Part shown: piece by piece, positions 35,125-45,148 of the stretch
Layout: the number at the start of each line of letters is the position of its first letter
How positions within the stretch are numbered: the stretch's first letter is position 1
NCBI GenBank assembly: GCA_029547205.1
Contig: JAKPPT010000070.1
Coordinates: forward strand, 17,908-81,907
DNA from: Spirochaetota bacterium
GTDB lineage: Bacteria > Spirochaetota > Spirochaetia > Treponematales > UBA12059
Direction: 5' to 3'
DNA length: 64,000 nucleotides
The notes under the pieces: generated by a model
Told to the model about the DNA's origin: nothing
Seen by the model: only the letters and a program-made list of their open reading frames with translations
Database searches by the model: none
Made by a program: the position numbers and the translations under genes

Positions 35125-36785
35125 ACAAAACATCGCTTTCCGGAATACTGTTTCTCATGCTCTTAGTTTTTTTTATTATTGCTGCAGTATGGCATGCTGT
35201 TAGTTCTATGATATTTATTCTTCCCCGTTATTTCTTTTCATGGGTCTTACTATCAGGTCTAATAAGCCTCTTTACAGTTACACCTGCAATTCTCCTTGTC
35301 GGATCAGCATTTCATGCAGAAAGCATGCCTACAACGAGCAGCTTTCATGATGTTGTTATTCGAGAATTACTTCCCTCATTTATTTTTGCTCTCATACTCA
35401 CTATAGGATATATTTTTATTCTTCCTCCTGTCGAAAATCGTAAAACCTGGTTTGAACAAACCAGCTCAACTTTTAATAACGCAATTAAAAGTGCTGAAAA
35501 TGCTTATAAGAATAAAAATTACAATGAAACGTTGCAATATTTAATCATTGCTCGAAGCATCGATCCTAAGAATCCTCAGTATACAAAACTATATGACTCG
35601 GTAATAGAAACGGTACAATCAAAAATGCAAGCATACAAACCAGAAGACACAATTATACAAAATACGGATAACTGGCAAAACAGCAACAGCCTGTACCTCG
35701 CTGCACTAAAGGCAAAAGAAGCAGGTAAGCTGCTCGATGCCCACTATCTTGCACGACGAGCACTTACATTAAATCCAAACCGCAAAGAAATTCAGGCGCT
35801 CATTACCGAAACATGGAAGCTTATCAATCAGCAGAAGCAAGATCCTAAAGAAGTTGAAGAAGCAGAACTGTTTAATAAAAAAATTGAAGGCTATACATAC
35901 TATGATTCGGGTCGTTTTCTTGAAGCATATCAGCTGTTTTCTGCACTCGCTAAAAAACATGGTGACGATCCTGATATAAAATTATTTCTTTCCAGAAGCA
36001 TGGAGCAGCTTAAAACAATAGCTTTTTTCATTGAAGAAGATGTTTCCGCTTTTTTACGTGCTACAGCTGTTCCTTTTTCAGCAAATTTATCAACTGATAA
36101 TATCGTTCTTCGAGTTGTTGCATCTGCAGCAGTATCTTCGTTCGAAGGAGTCTATTTCCGTGATCTTAAAGTACAAATGGAAAAACCTCAGCTATATAGT
36201 TTTGAAACTCCATTTGCACGACTCAAAGGAAACATACTGACAATACGTGCTGTTGACAGAGAGAATCCCGTTAACCATTGGGAACCTCTCTGGAAAATTG
36301 GAAAGCAGGATCCTGATGGTGTGATTATGAATTTCCCACTAACCGAAGAGCAAGCGGATATTTTGCTGCTCCTTTTTCAGAAACCTCAAAACATTCCAGC
36401 TTACAAGCTTTGGGACAGTATAAAAGTAGCTGAACGCTACCGTATCAATACTACTGAAATATACCTTGAAGTCAGCAGAAGACTGGCCTATCCTTTTACT
36501 CTTCTTATGGTCATTATTTTTGGTATTGGCCTGGGACTTAGATTCCGAACAACCCAAAACGATAGCTTTTTGATGCAATTTGTTGGTTCCTGCATTTTGG
36601 TACCAGGTGTGATGTCACCATTGAATATAATTGCCAAAATTGGGTTTAGTGCTGAACGGCTAATCCATCAGTACACGAAAGAAACAACATTCATGCTTGC
36701 ATGGCTAGCTGTGCTGTTATGTACAACTTTTATAGTTATCTTTATTTCAGCAAAAATATCAGCGTTTTTCGTTCGTCACCGATAA
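35121..36785 (+). CDS. Membrane protein with TPR-like domain, possibly LptF/G-like
   Basis: 554 residues. Three N-terminal hydrophobic segments (to about residue 110) precede a soluble domain with TPR-like pairs (AIKSAENAYKNKNYNETLQYL; AKEAGKLLDAHYLARRAL; YYDSGRFLEAYQLFSALA), a beta-rich region, and then three more membrane segments (LEVSRRLAYPFTLLMVIIFG and onward). The SRRLAYPF-into-membrane step resembles the C-terminal half of LptF/LptG lipid exporters, but the similarity is faint and the TPR insert is unusual. One copy of the dispersed word at 36600 reads LVPGV within a membrane loop. Coupled to the 235-aa gene upstream. Confidence 0.6.
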   Translation: MNKTSLSGILFLMLLVFFIIAAVWHAVSSMIFILPRYFFSWVLLSGLISLFTVTPAILLVGSAFHAESMPTTSSFHDVVIRELLPSFIFALILTIGYIFILPPVENRKTWFEQTSSTFNNAIKSAENAYKNKNYNETLQYLIIARSIDPKNPQYTKLYDSVIETVQSKMQAYKPEDTIIQNTDNWQNSNSLYLAALKAKEAGKLLDAHYLARRALTLNPNRKEIQALITETWKLINQQKQDPKEVEEAELFNKKIEGYTYYDSGRFLEAYQLFSALAKKHGDDPDIKLFLSRSMEQLKTIAFFIEEDVSAFLRATAVPFSANLSTDNIVLRVVASAAVSSFEGVYFRDLKVQMEKPQLYSFETPFARLKGNILTIRAVDRENPVNHWEPLWKIGKQDPDGVIMNFPLTEEQADILLLLFQKPQNIPAYKLWDSIKVAERYRINTTEIYLEVSRRLAYPFTLLMVIIFGIGLGLRFRTTQNDSFLMQFVGSCILVPGVMSPLNIIAKIGFSAERLIHQYTKETTFMLAWLAVLLCTTFIVIFISAKISAFFVRHR

Positions 36786-36807
36786 ATGTTGCTTCTTTCG
36801 TATCTAT

Positions 36808-38208
36808 TCAATCCTGCGCACGTTCAATACATGCACCTAATCCTTTTAGTCTTTCGACGATATGTTCGTAGCCTCGTTCTATCTGGTAAACATTGCGAAT
36901 ACAGCTGGTACCTTCTGCGCACAGTGCTGCAATCACCATTGCCATTCCGGCTCTCACATCTGGTGATACTAATTCGGTTCCATGCAGACGAGCTGGTCCT
37001 GAAACGACAGCCCTATGTGGATCACAGAGTACAATGCGTGCACCCATACCAATGAGCTTATCTACAAAAAACATGCGTGATTCAAACATTTTTTCGTGAA
37101 TCAACACAGTGCCTTCAACCTGAGTTGCCACTACCGTCATGATTGATGTCAAATCAGGCGGGAATCCTGGCCATGGTGCATCATCAATTTTTGGAATTTG
37201 TCCGCCCAAATCCGGTACGACGCGCATTACCTGTCCTGGTTTCATAATGAGGTCGAAACCCGTTTCGACACCTGGTACCGAATTAACATTTCTAGTTGCA
37301 TTTTCAGCGCTGACAGCACCGCCACCCGTTTCGACACCTGGTACCGCATAAACGGTTGTGGATGAGACACCTTGAGCAGGAGCAATGGTCCAGCTTATTC
37401 CAAGCTTTCCAAAAGCAAGCTTGATCATTCGTAAATCATCAGGATTAACTCCCTGGATTACCAGATCACTTCTTGTAACAGCTCCGAGTCCAATAAAGCT
37501 TCCCACTTCCATAAAATCAGGACCAATCGAAAAATCGGTACCATGTAATGCTTGCACACCCTCAATTGTGATGATATTTGAACCAATGCCAGCTATTTTT
37601 GCACCCATACTATTGAGCATTTTACATACATCCTGGACATGGGGCTCACTAGCAGCATTTCTTATAACGGTAGTACCCTCTGCAAGTGCTGCAGCCATAA
37701 CCGCGTTCTCAGTAGCGGTTACTGATGCTTCATCAAGAAAAATATCAGTACCTTTAAGCTTATTTGTTGTAAATTCAAAAACGCCATCGATTTCGACCCG
37801 TGCACCTAGTGCTTCAAGTGCAAGCAAATGTGTATCAACCCGTCTTCTTCCTATTACATCTCCTCCAGGAGGAGGCAATACCACACAGCCCTTTCTGGCC
37901 AACACTGAACCTGCAAACAATATTGATGCACGAACTTTTGCTGCAAGATCTGCTGGGATTGTAGTAGTGGTAAATTCGTTTGCATGAATCTTCCATGCGT
38001 TACATCCCAGTGGCTCAACATGAGCACCCAATGCTCTACAAATTGCCAGCATAACTCTGACGTCTTCGATGTCGGGAATATTCCTCAGAACGACAGGTTC
38101 TGCTGATAACAACGCTGCACTGATACAGGGGAGCGCTGCATTCTTATTGCCGCTTATTTTTATGGTTCCCTTTAAGGGATGTCCACCTTCGATAATATAT
38201 TTGTTCAT
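36808..38208 (-). CDS. murA: UDP-GlcNAc enolpyruvyl transferase MurA (Asp-type)
   Basis: 466 residues; it catalyses the first committed step of peptidoglycan synthesis. It shows GNKNAALP (Lys22), VRASILFAG, and [13 protein letters not shown]. In the catalytic loop [11 protein letters not shown] has Asp at about residue 117 where most MurA have Cys; Asp here is known in Mycobacterium, Chlamydia and Borrelia and gives intrinsic fosfomycin insensitivity. Two in-frame dispersed words (37270, 37337) encode VPGVETG twice, in an insert of about 35 residues after LGISWTIAP that explains the excess over 420-430 residues. The start is taken at MNKYIIEGG; the frame stays open for 126 codons upstream only because it crosses repeats. 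Confidence 0.93.
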   Translation of the reverse strand: MNKYIIEGGHPLKGTIKISGNKNAALPCISAALLSAEPVVLRNIPDIEDVRVMLAICRALGAHVEPLGCNAWKIHANEFTTTTIPADLAAKVRASILFAGSVLARKGCVVLPPPGGDVIGRRRVDTHLLALEALGARVEIDGVFEFTTNKLKGTDIFLDEASVTATENAVMAAALAEGTTVIRNAASEPHVQDVCKMLNSMGAKIAGIGSNIITIEGVQALHGTDFSIGPDFMEVGSFIGLGAVTRSDLVIQGVNPDDLRMIKLAFGKLGISWTIAPAQGVSSTTVYAVPGVETGGGAVSAENATRNVNSVPGVETGFDLIMKPGQVMRVVPDLGGQIPKIDDAPWPGFPPDLTSIMTVVATQVEGTVLIHEKMFESRMFFVDKLIGMGARIVLCDPHRAVVSGPARLHGTELVSPDVRAGMAMVIAALCAEGTSCIRNVYQIERGYEHIVERLKGLGACIERAQD

Positions 38209-38239
38209 AGCTGCATCGTATCGAAGGTAAAAACATACG

Positions 38240-38585
38240 TCAATGGTAGGACACCTGGTACCATGTGCCTCAAGTGCCACAGGCTTATTCGGTACGGGCA
38301 CACCTCGGCACAAGGACACTAGGTACCGGTATATGGACACCTGGTACCAGATAGTACCGGGTCGGTATGTGAACACCTGGTACCGGATGATGCGATACCT
38401 CGGTACGGGGACTAGGGCACCAACACTGACAGCTGACACGAAGACACCTAAGGTAGGACACCTGGTACCGTCCAGACATGAGCTGAACAACCGCCCCGAT
38501 ATAAATTGCGGTAAATTTTGGTACCAGGTGTGCTGATATGTGCTGAACAAACGCCCCGATATAAATTTCGGTACCAGGTGTGACA
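38240..38585. repeat. Dispersed-word cluster between murA and fhs
   Basis: At least seven words: five reading ACACCTGGTACC (38250, 38317 with one change, 38336, 38373, 38457) and then two reading GGTACCAGGTGT (38520, 38571), so the cluster contains inverted pairs. GACAACCGCCCCGATATAAATT-type units repeat at 38489 and 38545. No gene is present; the promoters of divergent murA and fhs must lie in or beside it. Confidence 0.85.
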
Positions 38586-38653
38586 TGAATTGTATTTGAC
38601 CAATTAAAAAATTAGCCTTACATTAAAAGATGAATTGCGACAAGGAGGGTTCT

Positions 38654-40417
38654 ATGAGCATTGCTAAACAAAAACCAGTTCCAAGTGATATCGAAATTGC
38701 ACAAAAAGCAGAAATTAAACCAATTGTCTCTATTGCAGAAAACTATGGAATCTGTGATGACTGTATAGATCATTTTGGTAAGTATAAGGCAAAAGTACGG
38801 CTTGAGTTCCTAAAACAAAACCAGGATGCCCCTAAACGGGCAAAATATATCGATGTAACTGCTATATCACCAACACCACTAGGAGAAGGAAAAACTACAA
38901 CAACAGTCGGTCTGACTCAAGGATTAGGATTGCTGGGATATAAAGCAGCCTGTGCCATCCGACAACCTTCAATGGGACCAACATTTGGCATAAAAGGTGG
39001 CGCAGCCGGCGGCGGTTATAGCCAGATAGTACCAATGGAAGATTTTAACCTGCATCTTACTGGCGATATACATGCAGTCTCCGCAGCACACAACCTATGT
39101 GCAACCGCACTCGATGCGCGCATTTATCATGAGCTTCGTTGGTCTGATGAGTTTTTTGCAAAACAGGGGATGACAAAACTCAATGTTGATCCGTATAACG
39201 TTTTCTGGCGCAGAGTTGTTGATATGAATGATCGGGCATTACGCAATATCATCCTCGGAATCAATGGAGTAGAAAACGGACCGCTCCGTCAATCTGGTTT
39301 TGATATTGCCGTGGCAAGTGAAGTAATGGCTATCCTCGCATTAGCAAAAGACCTCAGAGACTTACGAGAACGCATCGGAAAAATAATCCTTGCCCTCGAT
39401 AAAAAAGGAAACCCAATAACAACAGAAATGCTAGGAGTTGCTGGAGCAATGACTATTTTACTTAAAGATGCTATCAAGCCTAACATTCTTCAGACGCTTG
39501 AAGAACAGCTTGCTTTCGTCCATGCCGGACCTTTTGCAAACATCGCTCATGGCAATTCATCGATTATTGCAGATCTCGTAGCAACTAAAGTTGCTGATTA
39601 TGTCGTCACTGAAAGCGGTTTTGGTGCTGATATGGGGTTTGAAAAATTTGTTGATATCAAGTGCCGCACAAGCAGAATATTCCCCGATGCTGCGGTTCTC
39701 GTTGTTACCGTACGTGCACTCAAAATGCATGGTGGCGGACCAAAGGTTACTCCAGGAAAACCACTCGCAACAGCATATACCGAGGAAAATCTTGAGCTTG
39801 TCAATAAAGGTCTATCAAACATGCTTGCACACCTCGATATCTTGCGAAAATTTGGAATTCCTACCGTGGTTGCAATCAATGCATTTCCTTCTGATACTCA
39901 ACAAGAGTGGGATATTATCCGCAATGCTGCACTTAAAGCTGGAGCAGTAGATGCTGTTGTATCGTATCATTGGGCAGAAGGAGGAGAAGGTGCTCTCGAA
40001 CTTGCCAAGGCAGTTGAAAAGGCTACTCAAATACCCAGTAAAGTTATGCCTTTTTACCCGCTCGACCTTTCAATTAAAGAAAAAATCGAACGAATTGCTC
40101 ATGAAATTTACGGTGCAGACCATGTTTCTTACTCTGTTGAAGCAGAAGAAGCTATCGAGCGTTTTTCAAAACTTGGATTTGACAAATTACCAATCTGTAT
40201 GGCAAAGACTCAATACTCGTTATCACATGATCCTAGTCTCAAAGGTGCTCCGATAGGGTTCATTTTCCCGATCAATGATGTGCGGCTTGCAGCTGGCGCG
40301 GGTTTCATCTATCCGCTCTCTGGCGATATAAACACTATGCCAGGCCTTTCGAGTAAACCTGGATATATGGGCATGGATATTGATCCGGATACAGGGAAAA
40401 TATCTGGGCTTTCATAA
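38654..40417 (+). CDS. fhs: Formate–tetrahydrofolate ligase
   Basis: 587 residues; it forms 10-formyl-THF from formate, THF and ATP, feeding one-carbon metabolism and, in acetogenic spirochetes, the methyl branch of CO2 fixation. P-loop TPLGEGKTTTTVGL, FGIKGGAAGGGYSQ, DIHAVSAAHN, GFGADMGFEKFVDIKCR and LKMHGGGP are all diagnostic. The length is slightly above the 555-560 usual. AAGGAGGGTTCT precedes the ATG at 38654; an upstream in-frame ATG at 38630 would place this ribosome binding site inside the gene and is rejected. No dispersed words are inside. murA is divergent upstream across a repeat cluster. Confidence 0.97.
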   Translation: MSIAKQKPVPSDIEIAQKAEIKPIVSIAENYGICDDCIDHFGKYKAKVRLEFLKQNQDAPKRAKYIDVTAISPTPLGEGKTTTTVGLTQGLGLLGYKAACAIRQPSMGPTFGIKGGAAGGGYSQIVPMEDFNLHLTGDIHAVSAAHNLCATALDARIYHELRWSDEFFAKQGMTKLNVDPYNVFWRRVVDMNDRALRNIILGINGVENGPLRQSGFDIAVASEVMAILALAKDLRDLRERIGKIILALDKKGNPITTEMLGVAGAMTILLKDAIKPNILQTLEEQLAFVHAGPFANIAHGNSSIIADLVATKVADYVVTESGFGADMGFEKFVDIKCRTSRIFPDAAVLVVTVRALKMHGGGPKVTPGKPLATAYTEENLELVNKGLSNMLAHLDILRKFGIPTVVAINAFPSDTQQEWDIIRNAALKAGAVDAVVSYHWAEGGEGALELAKAVEKATQIPSKVMPFYPLDLSIKEKIERIAHEIYGADHVSYSVEAEEAIERFSKLGFDKLPICMAKTQYSLSHDPSLKGAPIGFIFPINDVRLAAGAGFIYPLSGDINTMPGLSSKPGYMGMDIDPDTGKISGLS

Positions 40418-40504
40418 CCAGAGTTTCCTTAAAATTAGTACCAGTTTAGACACATTACTTCTTCTCAACATATCACCTGCCAGCGAGTGCATCGACGCTC
40501 TGAC

Positions 40505-40760
40505 GAGGGACACCTGGTACTGAATAGTGTTCCGAGCCGCGTTTCCTACCGAGCACTTCCTACCACATTGACACCTGGTACCAAGAGAATTACATCTGGC
40601 ACCACAATTAGCTTCGGTGGGGCGATTCGAGCGGTAATAAAGAGGCACACCTGGTACCAAAAGAAGCACTTGTACAGTCAACGGAAGCTGACCAATTTCC
40701 GACCGCCCCGTAATAAAAAGCACACCTGGTACCAGGTGAAGTGTGGTACCAGGTGAAGTT
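40505..40760. repeat. Dispersed-word cluster with a full palindrome
   Basis: Words lie at about 40509, 40570, 40649, 40727 and 40745. At 40727-40742 two half-words meet to give the perfect 16-bp palindrome CACCTGGTACCAGGTG, directly followed by GAAGTGTGGTACCAGGTGAAG, a partial repeat. No gene is present in 40418-40859; the small open frames are repeat translations. Confidence 0.85.
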
Positions 40761-40859
40761 CCCTGAGCAGTACCTGGAGAAAAAGATACAGGTGGCAGTA
40801 GCAGCGACAAAGAGCACCAAAGATGCCATAGCAACTTAACTGTTCCTCTGTTTCAGAAC

Positions 40860-43800
40860 TTATTGCGGGAACTTCATATCTGCTTTGATTGGTTTATCGA
40901 GTATGATATCGATATCACGTTTGGGGTGAAGGACAAAATCAAGATTAAAGAAGCCATAATTTTTTTCGTCGGACCGAATCATTGTTTTTTGATCACGGGT
41001 CAATGAGTCAAATAAGCGAGCTGACTCGGTGAACTGCACCATTGCATCTGCACGTTTTGAGCTGTCACCCATTACGTTTGCAATACGGAGATAGGCAGCT
41101 CCCAGGTTATTACGAGCTGCAACAAGCAGGCGAACTATTTCTTCATGTGATGGACGCTGTTGAGGATCAGGATTGGGTATTAAATCAAGTTCAGTCTGAA
41201 GCCTGTCGACAAGAGCTTTGTAATAGCTCTGTGCAGCAAAATAGTCTCCTCGCATGTATAGTGTATTTCCAAGAGCCATTAAAAGATAAGGGGTTGGTTT
41301 GCTATTCAAACTAGCCCGATAAAAATATTCTAATGCTGTTTTATAATCATCGAGCGTTTCTTTTTTATAATAAATATATCCACGATGGTAATCCATCTCT
41401 GGTGTAACATATCCATTATCCTCTGCTTTTGCATACAGAGCAACAGCAGCTGTGTAGTTTTCTGGTTCATAAAAATAAACATCTCCAAGCAATGCATATG
41501 CTTTGCCAAATTCTTTTGACTTAGGAAATCTTAATTCTTCTAGTGATTGTTCATACCGTTTTATGCACTGCTCAAGTTTTTTCATAGCATCCAGATCTCG
41601 TTTACCCTTTAGATATAGTTCACTTAAGCGAATAAGGTCTAACAAATATCGTTTTGTCTGCCTATTATCCAAACCTCTCTCGCCATCAGTTTTTTCAAAA
41701 GTAAAAACTGAATTTTCAAGAGCATTTAATTCTTTATCATACAGCATCGATTTTCTAAACCATCGTGCAATGGCAGAATGAGCTTCTGGCACATATGGTT
41801 CATTTTTTACCGCTTTTGTGAGTAAGTCCTGCACCTGATCGAGGATTTCATGTTCCATAAGGTATTCTGCAAGTTCAGCAAGTGTTGCGGCAGAAAATTT
41901 GCTTTTTTTGTTACCGAGATAATACTTTGCATACGGTGCGATTTCTTTTACATTATCCTTGCCAGTAACTTTTTCCGAACGAATGAGATATAAGAGCATG
42001 AGTTCAAGATACTGATCAGTTTTACCATATTTTTCCATTAACGTGGCAAGCTGAAGTCTTGCTTTGTTATAGATATTTGCTATCTCTTCTGATGCTGGTG
42101 GTTTATACTGCTGTTCAAGATAGTATGCCCAATTAAGATAATTTCTCACAAGAAAGAGCAGCGCATTCTTATGAAAATAATTCCATTTTACTATGCGCTC
42201 CATCACTTCTTTTTCTGCATGTGCAAAATCATACTGCAGTTCTGATTTCATCCGTGCATAATCAAGTGTTCCTTTAATATCTTTAGGCCAGTAATCATCG
42301 CTCAGCAATGTCCAGTAAATCTTTTCCGCCAATACATACTGCCGCTTTTCAATATACTTTTCTGCATATTTATAAAACCATGGCTTCATTCGCCACTCAT
42401 TGGTAGCATCAATAAAGAATTGAAGAGATTCAGGATATTTGTCTTTTATTATTTGATTGTAACCTCGTGTATACAATATTTGCGCATGTATCGGTCTGTA
42501 AATAAAATTATAACCAATAAAGCCAAGGATTCCTAAGCCAATAGCTGCAAGAACAAGTATCTGCAGAACTGGTAATATTGAGTGAATAAAAATATACCTA
42601 AAGCTATTTTTTTCTTCTTCAAACGCAGCACCGCGTCTCTTATCGTAACCGCGCGGAACTTCGATTGGCCGGCGCAAGATTTTACTTGCAAGCTTTGCTG
42701 CATCATATGCGCTAGCGCCATCAACGAGCATCTGTATGAGCTCTTTTTGATGGGTCATAGTGCCATGATTGTTTGCAATTATATCTTCTACACAGAGCCT
42801 TACATTGAGCGGATACGATAGCAGCGTTTCCTGTAGCTCATCAACTTGATCTTCTGTTAACTCAATTGCTACCGGGCTATCATCGACAGGTTTTTGTATC
42901 TCAAGCGGAGCTACAAATGCTGATGTGCCTGGTTTTTCTTGCTTTTTGGGTTCAAAACCTGGAATAGTAAAGGATTCATCCCAACTGCTGTCGATTGAAA
43001 AGTTTTCAGGCTCGAGTGTCCCTTTTTCAAGTGAAGCAAGCTCTTGATCTAATTCATCGGGTGCGTGAAATGCTTCGGTTCCGATCTCAGGGACTTCAAT
43101 TGATTCTGAACTTGATGATTGTTCCCCAATAGTTGTTTCAGTACTTGAGGTTTCATTTCCAAACGAGAGGCTCTCAAGATCATGAATATCTTCCATTGAA
43201 GGCAAATCAGCAAAATCAGACAATCCTGATGGGGGTTCAACCGTTTCTATGCCCTGCTCGGTACCAGGTGTCGTTTCTGGTGTCGTTTCTTCAATATTTG
43301 TTGCGGCGGTACCAGGTGTCAAATCCTCCAAATCACCAGAGGTGAAATCTGAAAAATCAGTACCGAACTCAGCAATTGATGATGTATCTGGCGCAGCTTT
43401 TCTATCTGCTCTGTCCACTGGTTTTTGAGATTCCGAAGTAATCCCGTTTTCTTCAGGAAAATCAGATAGAGTTGACATTTCAGACTGGAAATTAAATCCT
43501 TCGAGTTCAGTATCTAAATTGGTACCAGGTTTCGTTTCTTCGATTCCAGCATTCTTCGCTGAACTGACTGTTTCAAAATCTATGCCCAACTCGGTACCAG
43601 GTGTTGGTTCGCTGGGTGTTGTTTCGAAAAATCCTGGTTCCAGTGGTTCAATATCGGTACCAGGTGTCAAATCAGGTGTCAACTCGCCAGGTATCATCTC
43701 GGATAATGATTCACCGGCTGCTGTACCAGGTGTCGAATCAGGTGCCGCCTCGCTGGTCGTTATATCAGGTATCGCCTCGCTAGTCATTATTTCAGGTGTC

Positions 43801-44291
43801 GTTTCCGTACCTGTCGTTTCCGTACCAGGTGTCGATCCGGGTATCGATCCGATATCGGACATCATTTCTTCTGTACCAGGTGTAGTATCTGAAATTAATT
43901 CTTCTGTCGCAAAGCTTGCTTCGGGTTCTAAGAGTTTTGCGAGGTCATCGTCAATGCCTTCTGTGGTATCGACAGGTGCACTCAAGGTATCGAGATTCAT
44001 GCTTTTGAGAAAGCTGGTATAATCCTCATCGGGCGATGGAGCATCAAGTAAAGACTCAAGTGATGGTTCTTGTTCCTCGATAGGGTTCTCGGTACCAGGT
44101 GTTTCAGTGCTCTGTGTTGATACTATAAATCTATTCGCATCAAGTGCAGAAGGTTTCCCTTCATCAATTGCTGATGGCGGAGGCAACTCTCTTACGTATG
44201 GTTGTTCCCCCCATTTTCCGACGGTTTCCTGCTCACCGCCTAATTTGCGAAGATTTTTTTGGAGTTCTGCTAGACGCTTTAATGTTGGCAT
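40860..44291 (-). CDS. TPR membrane protein with TPGT-rich N-domain (FlcA-like)
   Basis: 1143 residues. A short conserved-looking start (MPTLKRLAELQKNLRKLGG) is followed by about 500 residues of disordered, acidic, Thr/Pro/Gly-rich sequence. One membrane segment (LQILVLAAIGLGILGFIGYNFIY) lies at about 565-590, then about 550 residues of TPR-type helical repeats (YARMKSELQYDFAHAEKEV; YFYRASLNSKPTPYLLMALGN) in the periplasm. This order matches spirochete TPR proteins of the flagellar collar, particularly FlcA (BB0326); the assignment is inference. More than ten dispersed words in 43260-44100 give the in-frame TPGTE, IPGS, TPGTA units of the linker. The start has no strong ribosome binding site. 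Confidence 0.8.
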   Translation of the reverse strand: MPTLKRLAELQKNLRKLGGEQETVGKWGEQPYVRELPPPSAIDEGKPSALDANRFIVSTQSTETPGTENPIEEQEPSLESLLDAPSPDEDYTSFLKSMNLDTLSAPVDTTEGIDDDLAKLLEPEASFATEELISDTTPGTEEMMSDIGSIPGSTPGTETTGTETTPEIMTSEAIPDITTSEAAPDSTPGTAAGESLSEMIPGELTPDLTPGTDIEPLEPGFFETTPSEPTPGTELGIDFETVSSAKNAGIEETKPGTNLDTELEGFNFQSEMSTLSDFPEENGITSESQKPVDRADRKAAPDTSSIAEFGTDFSDFTSGDLEDLTPGTAATNIEETTPETTPGTEQGIETVEPPSGLSDFADLPSMEDIHDLESLSFGNETSSTETTIGEQSSSSESIEVPEIGTEAFHAPDELDQELASLEKGTLEPENFSIDSSWDESFTIPGFEPKKQEKPGTSAFVAPLEIQKPVDDSPVAIELTEDQVDELQETLLSYPLNVRLCVEDIIANNHGTMTHQKELIQMLVDGASAYDAAKLASKILRRPIEVPRGYDKRRGAAFEEEKNSFRYIFIHSILPVLQILVLAAIGLGILGFIGYNFIYRPIHAQILYTRGYNQIIKDKYPESLQFFIDATNEWRMKPWFYKYAEKYIEKRQYVLAEKIYWTLLSDDYWPKDIKGTLDYARMKSELQYDFAHAEKEVMERIVKWNYFHKNALLFLVRNYLNWAYYLEQQYKPPASEEIANIYNKARLQLATLMEKYGKTDQYLELMLLYLIRSEKVTGKDNVKEIAPYAKYYLGNKKSKFSAATLAELAEYLMEHEILDQVQDLLTKAVKNEPYVPEAHSAIARWFRKSMLYDKELNALENSVFTFEKTDGERGLDNRQTKRYLLDLIRLSELYLKGKRDLDAMKKLEQCIKRYEQSLEELRFPKSKEFGKAYALLGDVYFYEPENYTAAVALYAKAEDNGYVTPEMDYHRGYIYYKKETLDDYKTALEYFYRASLNSKPTPYLLMALGNTLYMRGDYFAAQSYYKALVDRLQTELDLIPNPDPQQRPSHEEIVRLLVAARNNLGAAYLRIANVMGDSSKRADAMVQFTESARLFDSLTRDQKTMIRSDEKNYGFFNLDFVLHPKRDIDIILDKPIKADMKFPQ
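43255..44105 (-). repeat. In-frame dispersed-word array in the FlcA-like gene
   Basis: GTACCAGGTGT or near forms occur at about 43261, 43308, 43523 (GTACCAGGTTT), 43592, 43659, 43722, 43823, 43875 and 44093, with further decayed forms. On the coding strand nearly all read TPGT or T-P-E/D variants, in one orientation. The array builds the disordered linker of the protein. Confidence 0.85.
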
Positions 44292-44517
44292 TCTTTGAAA
44301 TTTTCGGCATGTACTATGCCAATCCTTATTGCAAGTATATCAAACTATAGCAACCATATAAATATCAAAAAATTGGTTGTATGAATACTACTAATTGTTG
44401 ATCAATCCAATTCTAATTTTGACATTCTTGTTGACTTTATTGATGAATTAAATAAATCTATCGATTTTATTTATATTGTATTCTATAATGCTTTATATGA
44501 TCATTAAGGAGGTTTTT

Positions 44518-45021
44518 ATGAATATTGACATGAAAAAAGTCCCTTTTTATCTAAATTCTAATACTTACGAAGAATCTTGCTGTTATGCATTTATTGATGA
44601 AGTATTTCATTCATTTACAGAAATGGTGAAATATAAAAATTCATATATTCCTAAAGATTATTTTTTTCTAGGTAGACCTTCCCCATTTGTCTTTGAAGGA
44701 TTCTTTTTACATGGTTTTTTTCATTCATTTTTTGAATATAAAACTCATTATGAATATTACGATAAAATGCCTAAAGAATATTCTGTTAAGAAAGATAATA
44801 TTGTAGTTTTTCCTTTTTTTACAGACCTTATTGCAGAAAATGAGAGACTTTACTTTTTTTGTGGTATTCCAGTTCGTACTGTAGATTTTGGAGTTAAACT
44901 TTTTAATAAATATTACAATTCTTTAAATAATTACGATGATTGCCTTAAATTTTATAACCAATATTTTTCTAACGATATTATCGATAATAATCTTTTCTTT
45001 GAAGATATATTAAAAATATAA
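44518..45021 (+). CDS. Hypothetical protein, 167 aa, AT-rich
   Basis: AAGGAGGTTTTT before the ATG is an excellent ribosome binding site. The product is rich in Phe, Tyr and Asn (KDYFFLGRPSPFVFEG, LHGFFHSFFEYKTHYEYYDK) with no membrane segment or known domain. Its base composition is much more AT-rich than the neighbours. A second, damaged gene follows at 45039 with its own GGAG. Together with the IS3 relic beside it this looks like an acquired pair; immunity or effector-type roles are possible but not shown. Confidence 0.65.
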   Translation: MNIDMKKVPFYLNSNTYEESCCYAFIDEVFHSFTEMVKYKNSYIPKDYFFLGRPSPFVFEGFFLHGFFHSFFEYKTHYEYYDKMPKEYSVKKDNIVVFPFFTDLIAENERLYFFCGIPVRTVDFGVKLFNKYYNSLNNYDDCLKFYNQYFSNDIIDNNLFFEDILKI

Positions 45022-45038
45022 TTATAGGAGTGGCCATT

Positions 45039-45148
45039 ATGAATAAACTTTTTAAGAAAAATTTGAAAATAAGTATGATAATGTAATTTTAAATGCATTA
45101 GAAATATACTGCGCACTTTTGTCAACACTCGTTTTGCAGGTAGTTTAA
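45039..45148 (+). pseudogene. Truncated, frameshifted partner gene of the AT-rich pair
   Basis: After ATAGGAG the frame reads MNKLFKKN and soon stops. A one-base shift at the A-run near 45055-45062 restores FENKYDNVILNALEIYC..., as in a normal coding sequence, which ends at 45148 beside the IS3 relic. The gene was probably cut by the IS insertion; the restored frame is an inference from composition. Confidence 0.45.

Noticed and set aside
38209..38586. N-terminal extension of MurA by 126 codons
   Set aside because: The extension is repeat translation; family similarity starts at MNKYIIEGG, and the cluster must hold the promoters.
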